Positions 1 to 5,482 of a stretch of 6,095 bases of DNA are shown piece by piece. The stretch spans positions 22,105 to 28,199 of the forward strand of contig DBGA01000083.1 in assembly GCA_002295325.1 (NCBI GenBank), given 5' to 3'. Each line of letters begins with the position of its first letter. Within the stretch, counting starts at the first letter, position 1. Made by a program: the position numbers and the translations under genes. A model generated the notes under the pieces. The model was given only the letters and a program-made list of their open reading frames with translations, was not told the origin of the DNA and ran no database searches. The stretch comes from Ruminococcaceae bacterium UBA866. Lineage in GTDB: Bacteria; Bacillota; Clostridia; Oscillospirales; Ruminococcaceae.

Positions 1-1721
1 GAACGCTCAATAACGAGGGTGGCAACATTCATTTTAAGCGAGCAGGCATTTATGAGCTTGTAGCAAGAACCACCGATGAAACCGGCAGAGTGTTCCTTTT
101 TGAGCCTAAGAACAAAACCGAGGTGCTTCCTGTGCTAACCCTTGGCTTCACCTTGCCAAAGGTTGCTTACACCGACACCCAAATTGACATCAGAACAAGC
201 GGTCACAACAACACCCTGCCTGTGGAGTGGACACTCACCAAGGACGGAAGGAGCGTTGCAATATCCTCTATTATTGAGGGCGAACTCAATAAATTGGGTG
301 GAAAGGTTCGCTTTACCTCTCATAGTGAGTATCTACTGACCGCCAAGATGACGGATCTGCTTGGCAGAAGCTATTCCCACAGTGAGAGCATAACCATCAT
401 GCCGATTATAGATTTTGCCTTTACAATGCCCGATAGTGTGCATTACGGAGAGCCTTTGGAGGTAAACATCAGCAAGTCTTTACACACTGAAAAGGCAGAA
501 ATTCACTGGACGCTTTCCAAGAACGGCGAGCATTGCTCCTATGTGGGTGAGTTTTCCAAAAACGGTGGTAGCATTGAAATTCAAGATACAGGCGATTTTG
601 TTTTAACCGCAGTTGCAACCGATAGCTTGGGCAGAGAGTGCAGCTACTCACAAAATATCACTGTAATAAACACCGCACCTACCATTGACAGCTTTACCGT
701 GAACCCAACCAGAACGGCGAAACACGGTAAATTCCTCGTGAATATTTTTGCTGCTGCAACCGATGCAGAAAACCACCAAACTACCCTTGAGTGGCAGGGC
801 AAAACCGAGGACGGCTATTATCCTGTGGGAACTCACACCGTGAAAGTAAGAGCAAAGGACTCTGCCGGAGCTTACTCCGAATGGGTAAGCAAGAGCTTTA
901 CCATTGTGAGCAACAGTCCCACAGTAACCCTCACCGCAACACCTACCCGAACCGCAAAGGATGGAAAGTTTCTTGTAAATATTTCTGCATCAAGCTATGA
1001 TGCCGATGGAGATACCGTTACCTTGGAATGGGAGAACAAAACTGTCGACAGCTACTATGCCATTGGTACTCACACCGTAAAGGTACGAGCCAAGGATGCA
1101 ACAGGAGCTTATTCCGATTGGGTAAGCAAAACTTTCACCATTCAAAACTCTGCTCCCACTCGCCCTGTGATTACAAGAACCCCAAGTGGCAACAGTGTTG
1201 TGCCGGGTACACCCGTCACCATTACAGCGAGCAGTACAGATGCAGACGGCGATGCCATTACCTATGTGTGGGAGGGCAGACCGAACGAAACCTCCACCTA
1301 TCCTTTGGGCAAAAATACCGTCCGAGTAAAAGCAGTGGACAGCACAGGTGCTGAATCTCCTTGGGCAGCAATTGTATTCTTTGTAATGGACAGTAACGGT
1401 AGTGGTGGAATGATGCTGACAGGACCCGACTCCACCATCAACGAAAATGGCATCGAAGGTGCAACCATTACAAAATACACCTTTAATGTGCCTGCAGTCA
1501 GTGGCCACAACGGCAACGACTATGGCAGAGTGCGTGGCTATAATGTGCTGACACAGCAGTGGGAGCAATTGGACTATGGAACCACTAATAACGGCATCTC
1601 CTTTACAAGAAGCCTAAGTAGTGGGATGTACTCTAAGTTGGAGTTTTACTATTTCACAAACCACAATTGCATGTATAACAAATCTAACATCACCTATACC
1701 GTTGAGTACTACTTTGAGTAA
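1..1721 (+). CDS. Large surface protein of tandem Ig-like/PKD-like modules, 5' end outside window
   Basis: The frame (first whole codon at base 3) is open from the left edge to the TAA at 1719-1721, giving 572 visible residues. The GTG at 90 is an internal valine: the sequence before it aligns with the later modules (GG-x-I/V-x-F, then TD-x-x-GR), so the true start lies upstream. The protein is built of one partial and two full Ig-like modules of about 90 residues, three PKD-like modules of about 80 residues with DADGD-type loops in two of them, and a C-terminal beta-rich module (bases 1398-1718) that I do not recognise. Such stacked beta-sandwich modules are typical of extracellular stalks and adhesins. 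No membrane span or LPxTG sorting signal is visible at the C-terminus, which ends in Tyr-Tyr-Phe-Glu. Only three cysteines lie downstream of base 90. It is followed directly by a prepilin peptidase, so a pilus-associated adhesin or exported client is likely but inferred. Confidence 0.85.
   Translation, partial: TLNNEGGNIHFKRAGIYELVARTTDETGRVFLFEPKNKTEVLPVLTLGFTLPKVAYTDTQIDIRTSGHNNTLPVEWTLTKDGRSVAISSIIEGELNKLGGKVRFTSHSEYLLTAKMTDLLGRSYSHSESITIMPIIDFAFTMPDSVHYGEPLEVNISKSLHTEKAEIHWTLSKNGEHCSYVGEFSKNGGSIEIQDTGDFVLTAVATDSLGRECSYSQNITVINTAPTIDSFTVNPTRTAKHGKFLVNIFAAATDAENHQTTLEWQGKTEDGYYPVGTHTVKVRAKDSAGAYSEWVSKSFTIVSNSPTVTLTATPTRTAKDGKFLVNISASSYDADGDTVTLEWENKTVDSYYAIGTHTVKVRAKDATGAYSDWVSKTFTIQNSAPTRPVITRTPSGNSVVPGTPVTITASSTDADGDAITYVWEGRPNETSTYPLGKNTVRVKAVDSTGAESPWAAIVFFVMDSNGSGGMMLTGPDSTINENGIEGATITKYTFNVPAVSGHNGNDYGRVRGYNVLTQQWEQLDYGTTNNGISFTRSLSSGMYSKLEFYYFTNHNCMYNKSNITYTVEYYFE
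3..680 (+). repeat. Tandem Ig-like protein modules, type A (one partial, two complete)
   Basis: Three successive units are seen in the translated protein: a partial one at 3-131, a full one at 132-404 and a full one at 405-680. Shared landmarks are a start of the form F-T-L/M-P, a central W-T-L-x-K-(D/N)-G strand, then G-G-x-(I/V) and Y/F-x-LTA-x-x-TD-x-LGR near the end. The units are about 91-92 residues long and diverged, so they are protein-level rather than DNA-level repeats. More copies may lie upstream of the window. Confidence 0.8.
681..1397 (+). repeat. Three tandem PKD/Ig-like protein modules, type B
   Basis: The units are at 681-920, 921-1157 and 1158-1397, each about 80 residues. 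Shared landmarks are a start after A-P or S-P, a (T/S)-x-DADGD-type loop, a (L/V)-x-W strand, a Y-P/A-(V/I/L)-G turn, then (T/N)-TV-(K/R)-V-(R/K)-A and a final S/A-x-W strand. The first two units share about 47 of 67 residues by hand count over their core. The third is more distant. This matches the general look of PKD and related cadherin-like folds; the exact family needs a profile search. Confidence 0.85.
1398..1718 (+). other. C-terminal module of the surface protein, unrecognised
   Basis: This is the last 107 residues of the surface protein, after the third PKD-like module and a Gly/Ser linker. It is rich in Asn, Gly, Tyr and Thr, with alternating patterns expected of beta strands, and carries one cysteine (codon 1668-1670) near a Tyr/Phe/Asn-rich stretch. 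It does not repeat any module upstream. It could be a ligand-binding head or a docking domain for the pilus or cell wall; neither is shown by the sequence. Confidence 0.5.
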
Positions 1722-2162
1722 ATGCCTATGAACATCATCATTCAAGCAATTTTATTCACAGTACTTTTAACCTATGCCGCCATAGTAGATTGCAAGACAG
1801 GAGAAATTCCAAACGCCCTGTGCCTTGAAATTTCTTTTTTGTCCCTTTTAGATTTTCACCTTAACAATCTCTTTGGGCTTGGTATTGCCCTCATTTTATG
1901 GCTGACAGCAGTCTACATCGTTCCCGATAAATTAGGTGGAGGAGATATCAAGCTTTGTGCGGCCGTCAGCATTGTCATAGGCTTTACCGCTACAACCTAT
2001 GGCATCATCATAGGATTTGGCATAGTGAGTCTTGTTTGGCTTGCTATGCTTTTGTTCAAAACAAAGCAAGAGGTGGAGAAATACTCTCTGCCTCTTGCTC
2101 CCTTTTTGGGGCTTGGATTTTTAATCACTTACTTTATAGAAATTGGAGGTCGACTCGCATGA
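1722..2162 (+). CDS. Prepilin peptidase, A24 family (TadV/CpaA type)
   Basis: This 146-residue polytopic membrane protein would cleave the leader peptide of prepilins at the cytoplasmic face of the membrane. The two catalytic aspartates of the A24 aspartyl peptidases are in place. Asp23 lies in D-C-K-T-G-E-I-P-N (residues 23-31), and Asp75 lies in L-G-G-G-D-I-K-L (71-78, the G-x-G-D motif). A C-terminal L-P-L-A-P-F-L-G-L-G stretch (123-132) matches the usual end of the family. Hydrophobic segments cover about 4-22, 33-66, 78-112 and 126-140. The N-terminal methyltransferase domain of PilD-type enzymes is absent, as usual for Tad enzymes. The ATG at 1722 abuts the upstream TAA in the same frame; the second ATG at 1728 is an alternative start. 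No good ribosome binding site precedes either, so translation probably depends on coupling to the upstream gene. Confidence 0.93.
   Translation: MPMNIIIQAILFTVLLTYAAIVDCKTGEIPNALCLEISFLSLLDFHLNNLFGLGIALILWLTAVYIVPDKLGGGDIKLCAAVSIVIGFTATTYGIIIGFGIVSLVWLAMLLFKTKQEVEKYSLPLAPFLGLGFLITYFIEIGGRLA
2145..2149 (+). promoter_or_regulatory. Ribosome binding site of the 43-residue small gene
   Basis: GGAGG lies 9 nt before the ATG at 2159, inside the last codons of the prepilin peptidase gene. This spacing is ideal for a Firmicute and is the main support for the small overlapping gene being translated. Confidence 0.75.
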
Positions 2163-2290
2163 AAAAGCTTAAAAGCAAAAAGAGCATTGTGGCGCTTTGT
2201 GCCATCGTTCCTATTGCCACCGCACTTGCCTTTGTGCCGAAAATTGTGGCTGAATGCAAGAAAAGGAAGTATACATCTACATCGTTTTAA
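2159..2290 (+). CDS. Small single-span membrane protein, 43 residues, function unknown
   Basis: The ATG overlaps the stop of the prepilin peptidase gene (ATGA, 2159-2162) and has GGAGG 9 nt upstream. The same frame stays open further upstream, but that part only shadows the peptidase gene, so 2159 is the credible start. The protein has a basic N-terminus (MKKLKSKK), a hydrophobic stretch at about residues 9-31, and a short basic tail with Cys33 and several Lys/Arg. A cut after A-L-A (22-24) would be possible if it is a signal peptide, leaving 19 residues. It is not a lipoprotein, since Leu precedes Cys14, and it lacks the Glu-Tyr motif of Flp pilins. I do not recognise the family. Its place inside the operon suggests an accessory part of the pilus machine; it could also be a decayed remnant of a longer protein. 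Confidence 0.65.
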   Translation: MKKLKSKKSIVALCAIVPIATALAFVPKIVAECKKRKYTSTSF

Positions 2291-2295
2291 GGAGG
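2289..2295 (+). promoter_or_regulatory. Ribosome binding site of the cpaB-like gene
   Basis: AAGGAGG lies 9 nt before the ATG at 2305, and its first two bases are part of the TAA of the small gene. The 14-nt gap after that stop is the only intergenic space in the window. Confidence 0.85.
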
Positions 2296-2304
2296 AATTA
2301 ACTT

Positions 2305-3135
2305 ATGAAATTTTTGAAAAACAGAACCACTGTCGGTATTCTTTGCATTGTTTTGTCCCTTGTGGTTTGCTTTGGCATTACACCGCTTTTTAACCAAAGC
2401 ATCAGCCAAAAAACCGAGATTGTGCGAGTTGCAAAGGAAATCAAACAGGGTGATGAAATCACCAAGGATATGGTGCAGACAGTAGAAGTCGGCAGCTATA
2501 ACCTACCCGAAAGCATCATCAAGACCAAAGAAACCGTTGTAGGCACATTCGCAACGGCTGACTTTGCAGTTGGTGACTATATTCTAAATACCAAGGTGTC
2601 AAAAACACCCGCCTATGAAAATGCCTATCTATATAACCTTGATGGCACCAAGCAGGCAATCTCTTTGACGCTTAAAACCTTTGCAGGCGGTCTTTCGGGC
2701 AAGTTGCAGTCGGGTGATATTGTGTCGGTAATTGCTCCCGATTTCAGAGAGCAAGGTTTGACTGTCATTCCTCCCGAGCTTAAATATGTGGAGGTCATCT
2801 CCGTCACTGCACCCAGTGGTTACGATGCCAACACAGGTGAACAGACAAATTCCGAAGATGATAGAGAACTCCCCTCTACCGTAACACTCCTTGTCACTCC
2901 CGAACAGGGTAACATTTTAGCTGAGCTTGAAGCCGAGGGCAAAAGCCATCTATCCCTTGTGTTCCGTGGGGAAAATAAGCAGGCACAGGAGTTTATCTCT
3001 ATTCAGGAGGAAGTGATCCGAAAAATTTATAGCCCCGATCTTGCATCTGAAAGTGCCGCCACAGTTACCGCACCTCAGTCCTCAAAGTCTGAGGAATCCC
3101 ATACCTCACAAACAGAAGAAAGCGAGGGCGAGTAA
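2305..3135 (+). CDS. cpaB: CpaB/RcpC-like pilus assembly protein with SAF domain
   Basis: This 276-residue protein is anchored by one N-terminal membrane span (about residues 10-28), with the rest outside. A SAF domain covers about 37-98 (V-A-K-E-I-K-Q-G-D-E-I-T, then the V-G-T-F-A-T-A-D and V-G-D-Y-I-L turns). It is followed by the RcpC/CpaB core at about 116-222, with A-I-S-L-T-L, L-Q-S-G-D-I-V-S-V and T-V-T-L-L-V-T-P-E-Q, which are the family landmarks. The last 34 residues are rich in Ser, Glu and Thr and probably disordered. In diderm bacteria CpaB helps the secretin; here no secretin is seen, so its role is probably as a periplasm-equivalent or wall-zone part of the machine. A strong ribosome binding site decides the start. 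Its TAA overlaps the next ATG by one base (TAATG). Confidence 0.88.
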   Translation: MKFLKNRTTVGILCIVLSLVVCFGITPLFNQSISQKTEIVRVAKEIKQGDEITKDMVQTVEVGSYNLPESIIKTKETVVGTFATADFAVGDYILNTKVSKTPAYENAYLYNLDGTKQAISLTLKTFAGGLSGKLQSGDIVSVIAPDFREQGLTVIPPELKYVEVISVTAPSGYDANTGEQTNSEDDRELPSTVTLLVTPEQGNILAELEAEGKSHLSLVFRGENKQAQEFISIQEEVIRKIYSPDLASESAATVTAPQSSKSEESHTSQTEESEGE

Positions 3136-3941
3136 TGAACTTTATGAAAAACACCATATTTAAAAAGCCGGACAAGACAGAGCAACCCAAGGAACAGGTC
3201 TTACATGGCGGTATCCTTGCTGTTTGGGGCAGTCCCGGCAGTGGCAAAACCACTGTGGCAACAAAGCTTGCAAAGCATCTTGCCGACAAGAAGAAAAATG
3301 TAGTTTTGCTCCTTTGCGATATGACGGCGCCCATGCTTCCTTGCATCTGTCCGCCCTCGGATTTGGAAAACAATCATTCCTTGGGCAGTATTCTTGCCGC
3401 ACCCCATGTAACAGAGCCACTGGTAAAATACCATATGATTACCCATAAAAAGATGGACTATCTCACAATTTTGGGAATGCAAAAAGGTGAAAATGAATAC
3501 AGCTACACCCCTTTTGGGGAAACACAGGCAAAAGAGCTGATTTCGGCACTTCGCAAGATTGCACCCTTTGTCATTATTGACTGTGGCAGCTATATCGCCA
3601 ATGATGTGCTGTCTGCCGTAGCACTTCTTGAAAGTGATGCAGTGCTTCGCCTTGCAAACTGTGACCTCAAATCCATCAGCTACCTTTCCAGTCAGCTTTC
3701 CACCCTGCAAAGTGCAGGGCTTGACTTTGAAAAGCAGTACAAATGTGCCTCCAACATTAAGAGCAATCACGGTATTGAACACATGAGTGGTGCTATGGGA
3801 AGTCTGAGCTTTAAGCTCCCTCATTCCGAGGAACTGGAACAACAGTATCTTGAGGGCAATCTCTTTTTGGATTTAACGCTGAAGGATAGTCGAGATTTCC
3901 GCAAAGAGATTGAAAAAATCGCAAAGGAGGTATTCGGATAA
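3135..3941 (+). CDS. CpaE/TadZ-like P-loop ATPase, no receiver domain
   Basis: This is a 268-residue cytoplasmic ATPase of the MinD/ParA-like group. The Walker A loop is G-S-P-G-S-G-K-T-T (residues 32-40). A second conserved Asp is at 62 (V-V-L-L-L-C-D), and a Walker B-like F-V-I-I-D-C-G lies at 145-151 with Asp149. The MinD/ParA signature lysine at the start of the P-loop (KGG-x-x-x-K) is absent; the loop is of the ordinary G-x-x-G-x-G-K-T form. The receiver-like N-terminal domain of classical CpaE is missing: only about 24 polar residues precede the fold. In Tad systems such ATPases place the machine at its site in the cell. Position between cpaB and cpaF supports that role. It could also be called a generic AAA or ParA-family ATPase. 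The start ATG overlaps the upstream TAA; GAGGGCGAG before it is a weak ribosome binding site, so coupling is likely. Confidence 0.85.
   Translation: MNFMKNTIFKKPDKTEQPKEQVLHGGILAVWGSPGSGKTTVATKLAKHLADKKKNVVLLLCDMTAPMLPCICPPSDLENNHSLGSILAAPHVTEPLVKYHMITHKKMDYLTILGMQKGENEYSYTPFGETQAKELISALRKIAPFVIIDCGSYIANDVLSAVALLESDAVLRLANCDLKSISYLSSQLSTLQSAGLDFEKQYKCASNIKSNHGIEHMSGAMGSLSFKLPHSEELEQQYLEGNLFLDLTLKDSRDFRKEIEKIAKEVFG
3923..3930 (+). promoter_or_regulatory. Ribosome binding site of cpaF
   Basis: AAAGGAGG ends 10 nt before the ATG at 3941 and lies inside the last codons of the upstream ATPase gene. It supports the ATG that overlaps the upstream stop as the cpaF start. Confidence 0.8.
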
Positions 3942-5482
3942 TGAAGTTAGGCGAAAAGCGAAGAAACTCCATCTTTTATAAAAATAACACCGCCGAAGCT
4001 ACGGGAACCAAAGAAGTCTTAGCTGAGGCGGAAGCTATCCTTGAAGAACAAGAAACCTCCCTGCAAAAGCGAGCAGATACCATAATCACAAGTAAAACGG
4101 AAAATGCAGTACCGATAGAGCTGGGCGTTAAAAACAACGCACACTCTGTTTTTTTTGCACCCGAAACCGAGTGTAAAGACTTTTCCTCGGTACTAAAAGA
4201 GGTTCAAGAGTACATCTCAGAAAACTATGCCCAGCTTATCACCAACAGCTCCCTTGAGGATGCTAAGGAGCAGATGAAACGATACATTTCCAAATTCGTT
4301 ATGGAAAAGCGAATGGCTGTCAAAGGTATGTCGGGCAATGAGCTAATCGACGCCCTCTATACCGAGATGGCAGAGTATGGTTTTCTCACAAAATATATCT
4401 TCGGCAAGGGTATTGAGGAAATTGACATCAACTCTTGGCAGGACATTGAGGTGCAGTATTCGGACGGCAGAAATGTAAAGTTGGATGAGCATTTTGACTC
4501 ACCCGAACACGCAATCAATGTGGTGCGAAGAATGCTCCATGTATCGGGTATGGTATTGGACAATGCCAGCCCTGTTGTCCTTGGACATCTTTCAAAAAAT
4601 ATTCGTATTGCCGCTATGAAACCCCCCATTGTCGATGAAGATGTGGGCATTGCCGCCTCTATTCGTATCGTAAACCCACAGAGCATGAAAAAAGAGGACT
4701 TTGTCAGCACTGGAACGGCAACAGGCACTATGCTTGACTTTTTGTCGGCTCTCATTCGCTACGGCATTTCCGTCTGCGTTGCAGGTGCAACCTCAAGCGG
4801 TAAAACCACTGTCCTTGGTTGGCTTTTAACCACCATTCCCGACAACAAGCGAATTTACACCATTGAGAATGGCTCTCGTGAGCTTGACCTCACACGCTTT
4901 CAAAATGGTAAGGTGACAAATTCGGTAATCCATACCCTAACAAGGGACAGTGAAATCGAAAGCCAAAAGATAGACCAAATCAAGCTGCTTGATATGGCAC
5001 TTCGTTTCAATCCCGATATTGCTGTTGTTGGTGAGATACGTGGAGCGGAAGCCAATGCAGCACAGGAAGCCGCCCGAACAGGCATTGCGGTGTTGACCAC
5101 CATTCACGCAAACTCTTGTGAAGCCACTTACCGCCGAATGGTATCTCTGTGCAAACGTGCCGTGGATATGAGCGATGAAACCCTCATGCAGTATGTGACC
5201 GAAGCCTATCCCATCATTGTGTTCTGCAAACAGCTTGAAAACAAGCGGCGCCGCATGATGGAGGTTATGGAGTGTGAAATCCTGCCAAGCGGTGAAAGAG
5301 TATATCGCACCATCTTCCAATATGTCATCACCGAAAACCGCATGGAGGACGGCAAGTTTATCATTGATGGTCACCATGAGCAAAGAGCCTCAATTTCAGA
5401 GAGCCTATCGAAAAGACTGCTTGAAAACGGTATGCCTCTGGCACAAATCGAAAACCTAAAAAGTGAGGTGAAAACAGCTTGA
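3941..5482 (+). CDS. cpaF: CpaF/TadA pilus assembly ATPase (type II/IV secretion ATPase)
   Basis: This 513-residue hexameric motor of the VirB11/GspE superfamily powers pilus assembly from the cytoplasm. Walker A is G-A-T-S-S-G-K-T-T (residues 282-290, Lys288). The Asp-box region is I-Y-T-I-E-N-G-S-R-E-L-D-L (305-317), Walker B is A-V-V-G-E-I-R-G-A-E-A (361-371), and the His box is T-T-I-H-A-N-S (386-392). The N-terminal domain with the usual E-E-I-D-I-N-S step is at 159-165. Residues 1 to about 80 form a charged, partly coiled-coil-prone extension that seems specific to this subgroup. The Asp box carries Asn at 310 where the family commonly has Asp (IED-type), with Glu309 kept. The gene overlaps its neighbour upstream by 1 nt and tadB downstream by 4 nt. 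Confidence 0.96.
   Translation: MKLGEKRRNSIFYKNNTAEATGTKEVLAEAEAILEEQETSLQKRADTIITSKTENAVPIELGVKNNAHSVFFAPETECKDFSSVLKEVQEYISENYAQLITNSSLEDAKEQMKRYISKFVMEKRMAVKGMSGNELIDALYTEMAEYGFLTKYIFGKGIEEIDINSWQDIEVQYSDGRNVKLDEHFDSPEHAINVVRRMLHVSGMVLDNASPVVLGHLSKNIRIAAMKPPIVDEDVGIAASIRIVNPQSMKKEDFVSTGTATGTMLDFLSALIRYGISVCVAGATSSGKTTVLGWLLTTIPDNKRIYTIENGSRELDLTRFQNGKVTNSVIHTLTRDSEIESQKIDQIKLLDMALRFNPDIAVVGEIRGAEANAAQEAARTGIAVLTTIHANSCEATYRRMVSLCKRAVDMSDETLMQYVTEAYPIIVFCKQLENKRRRMMEVMECEILPSGERVYRTIFQYVITENRMEDGKFIIDGHHEQRASISESLSKRLLENGMPLAQIENLKSEVKTA
5465..5470 (+). promoter_or_regulatory. Ribosome binding site supporting the TTG start of tadB
   Basis: GAGGTG sits 8 nt before the TTG at 5479, inside the last codons of cpaF. 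The only nearby ATG upstream of 5512 (5483) is followed at once by TAG in its own frame, so the TTG is the start best placed for this site. Confidence 0.65.

Noticed and set aside
90..92. GTG at 90 as the start of the surface protein
   Set aside because: The frame is open upstream to the window edge and the preceding 29 residues align with the end of the next Ig-like modules, so this is an internal codon.
990..1568. Antisense open frame of 192 codons across the repeat region
   Set aside because: It has a Cys-rich composition typical of shadow frames and lies fully opposite a well-supported gene.
1955..2158. Longer 111-residue version of the small gene starting at 1955
   Set aside because: The extra 68 codons lie inside the prepilin peptidase gene in another frame and read as Cys/His-rich shadow sequence; the ribosome binding site and overlap point to 2159.
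2159..2290. The small membrane protein as the Flp major pilin
   Set aside because: There is no Gly/Ala cleavage site followed by a hydrophobic helix with the Glu-Tyr pair; the basic tail after the span does not fit a Flp pilin.
2145..2310. Promoter or terminator in the only intergenic gap (2291-2304)
   Set aside because: The gap is 14 nt and filled mostly by the ribosome binding site; no hairpin with a T-run and no convincing -35/-10 pair was seen there.
3201..3842. Antisense open frame of 213 codons opposite the CpaE-like gene
   Set aside because: It shows no recognisable motif, and the sense strand has intact Walker motifs; it is explained by codon bias.
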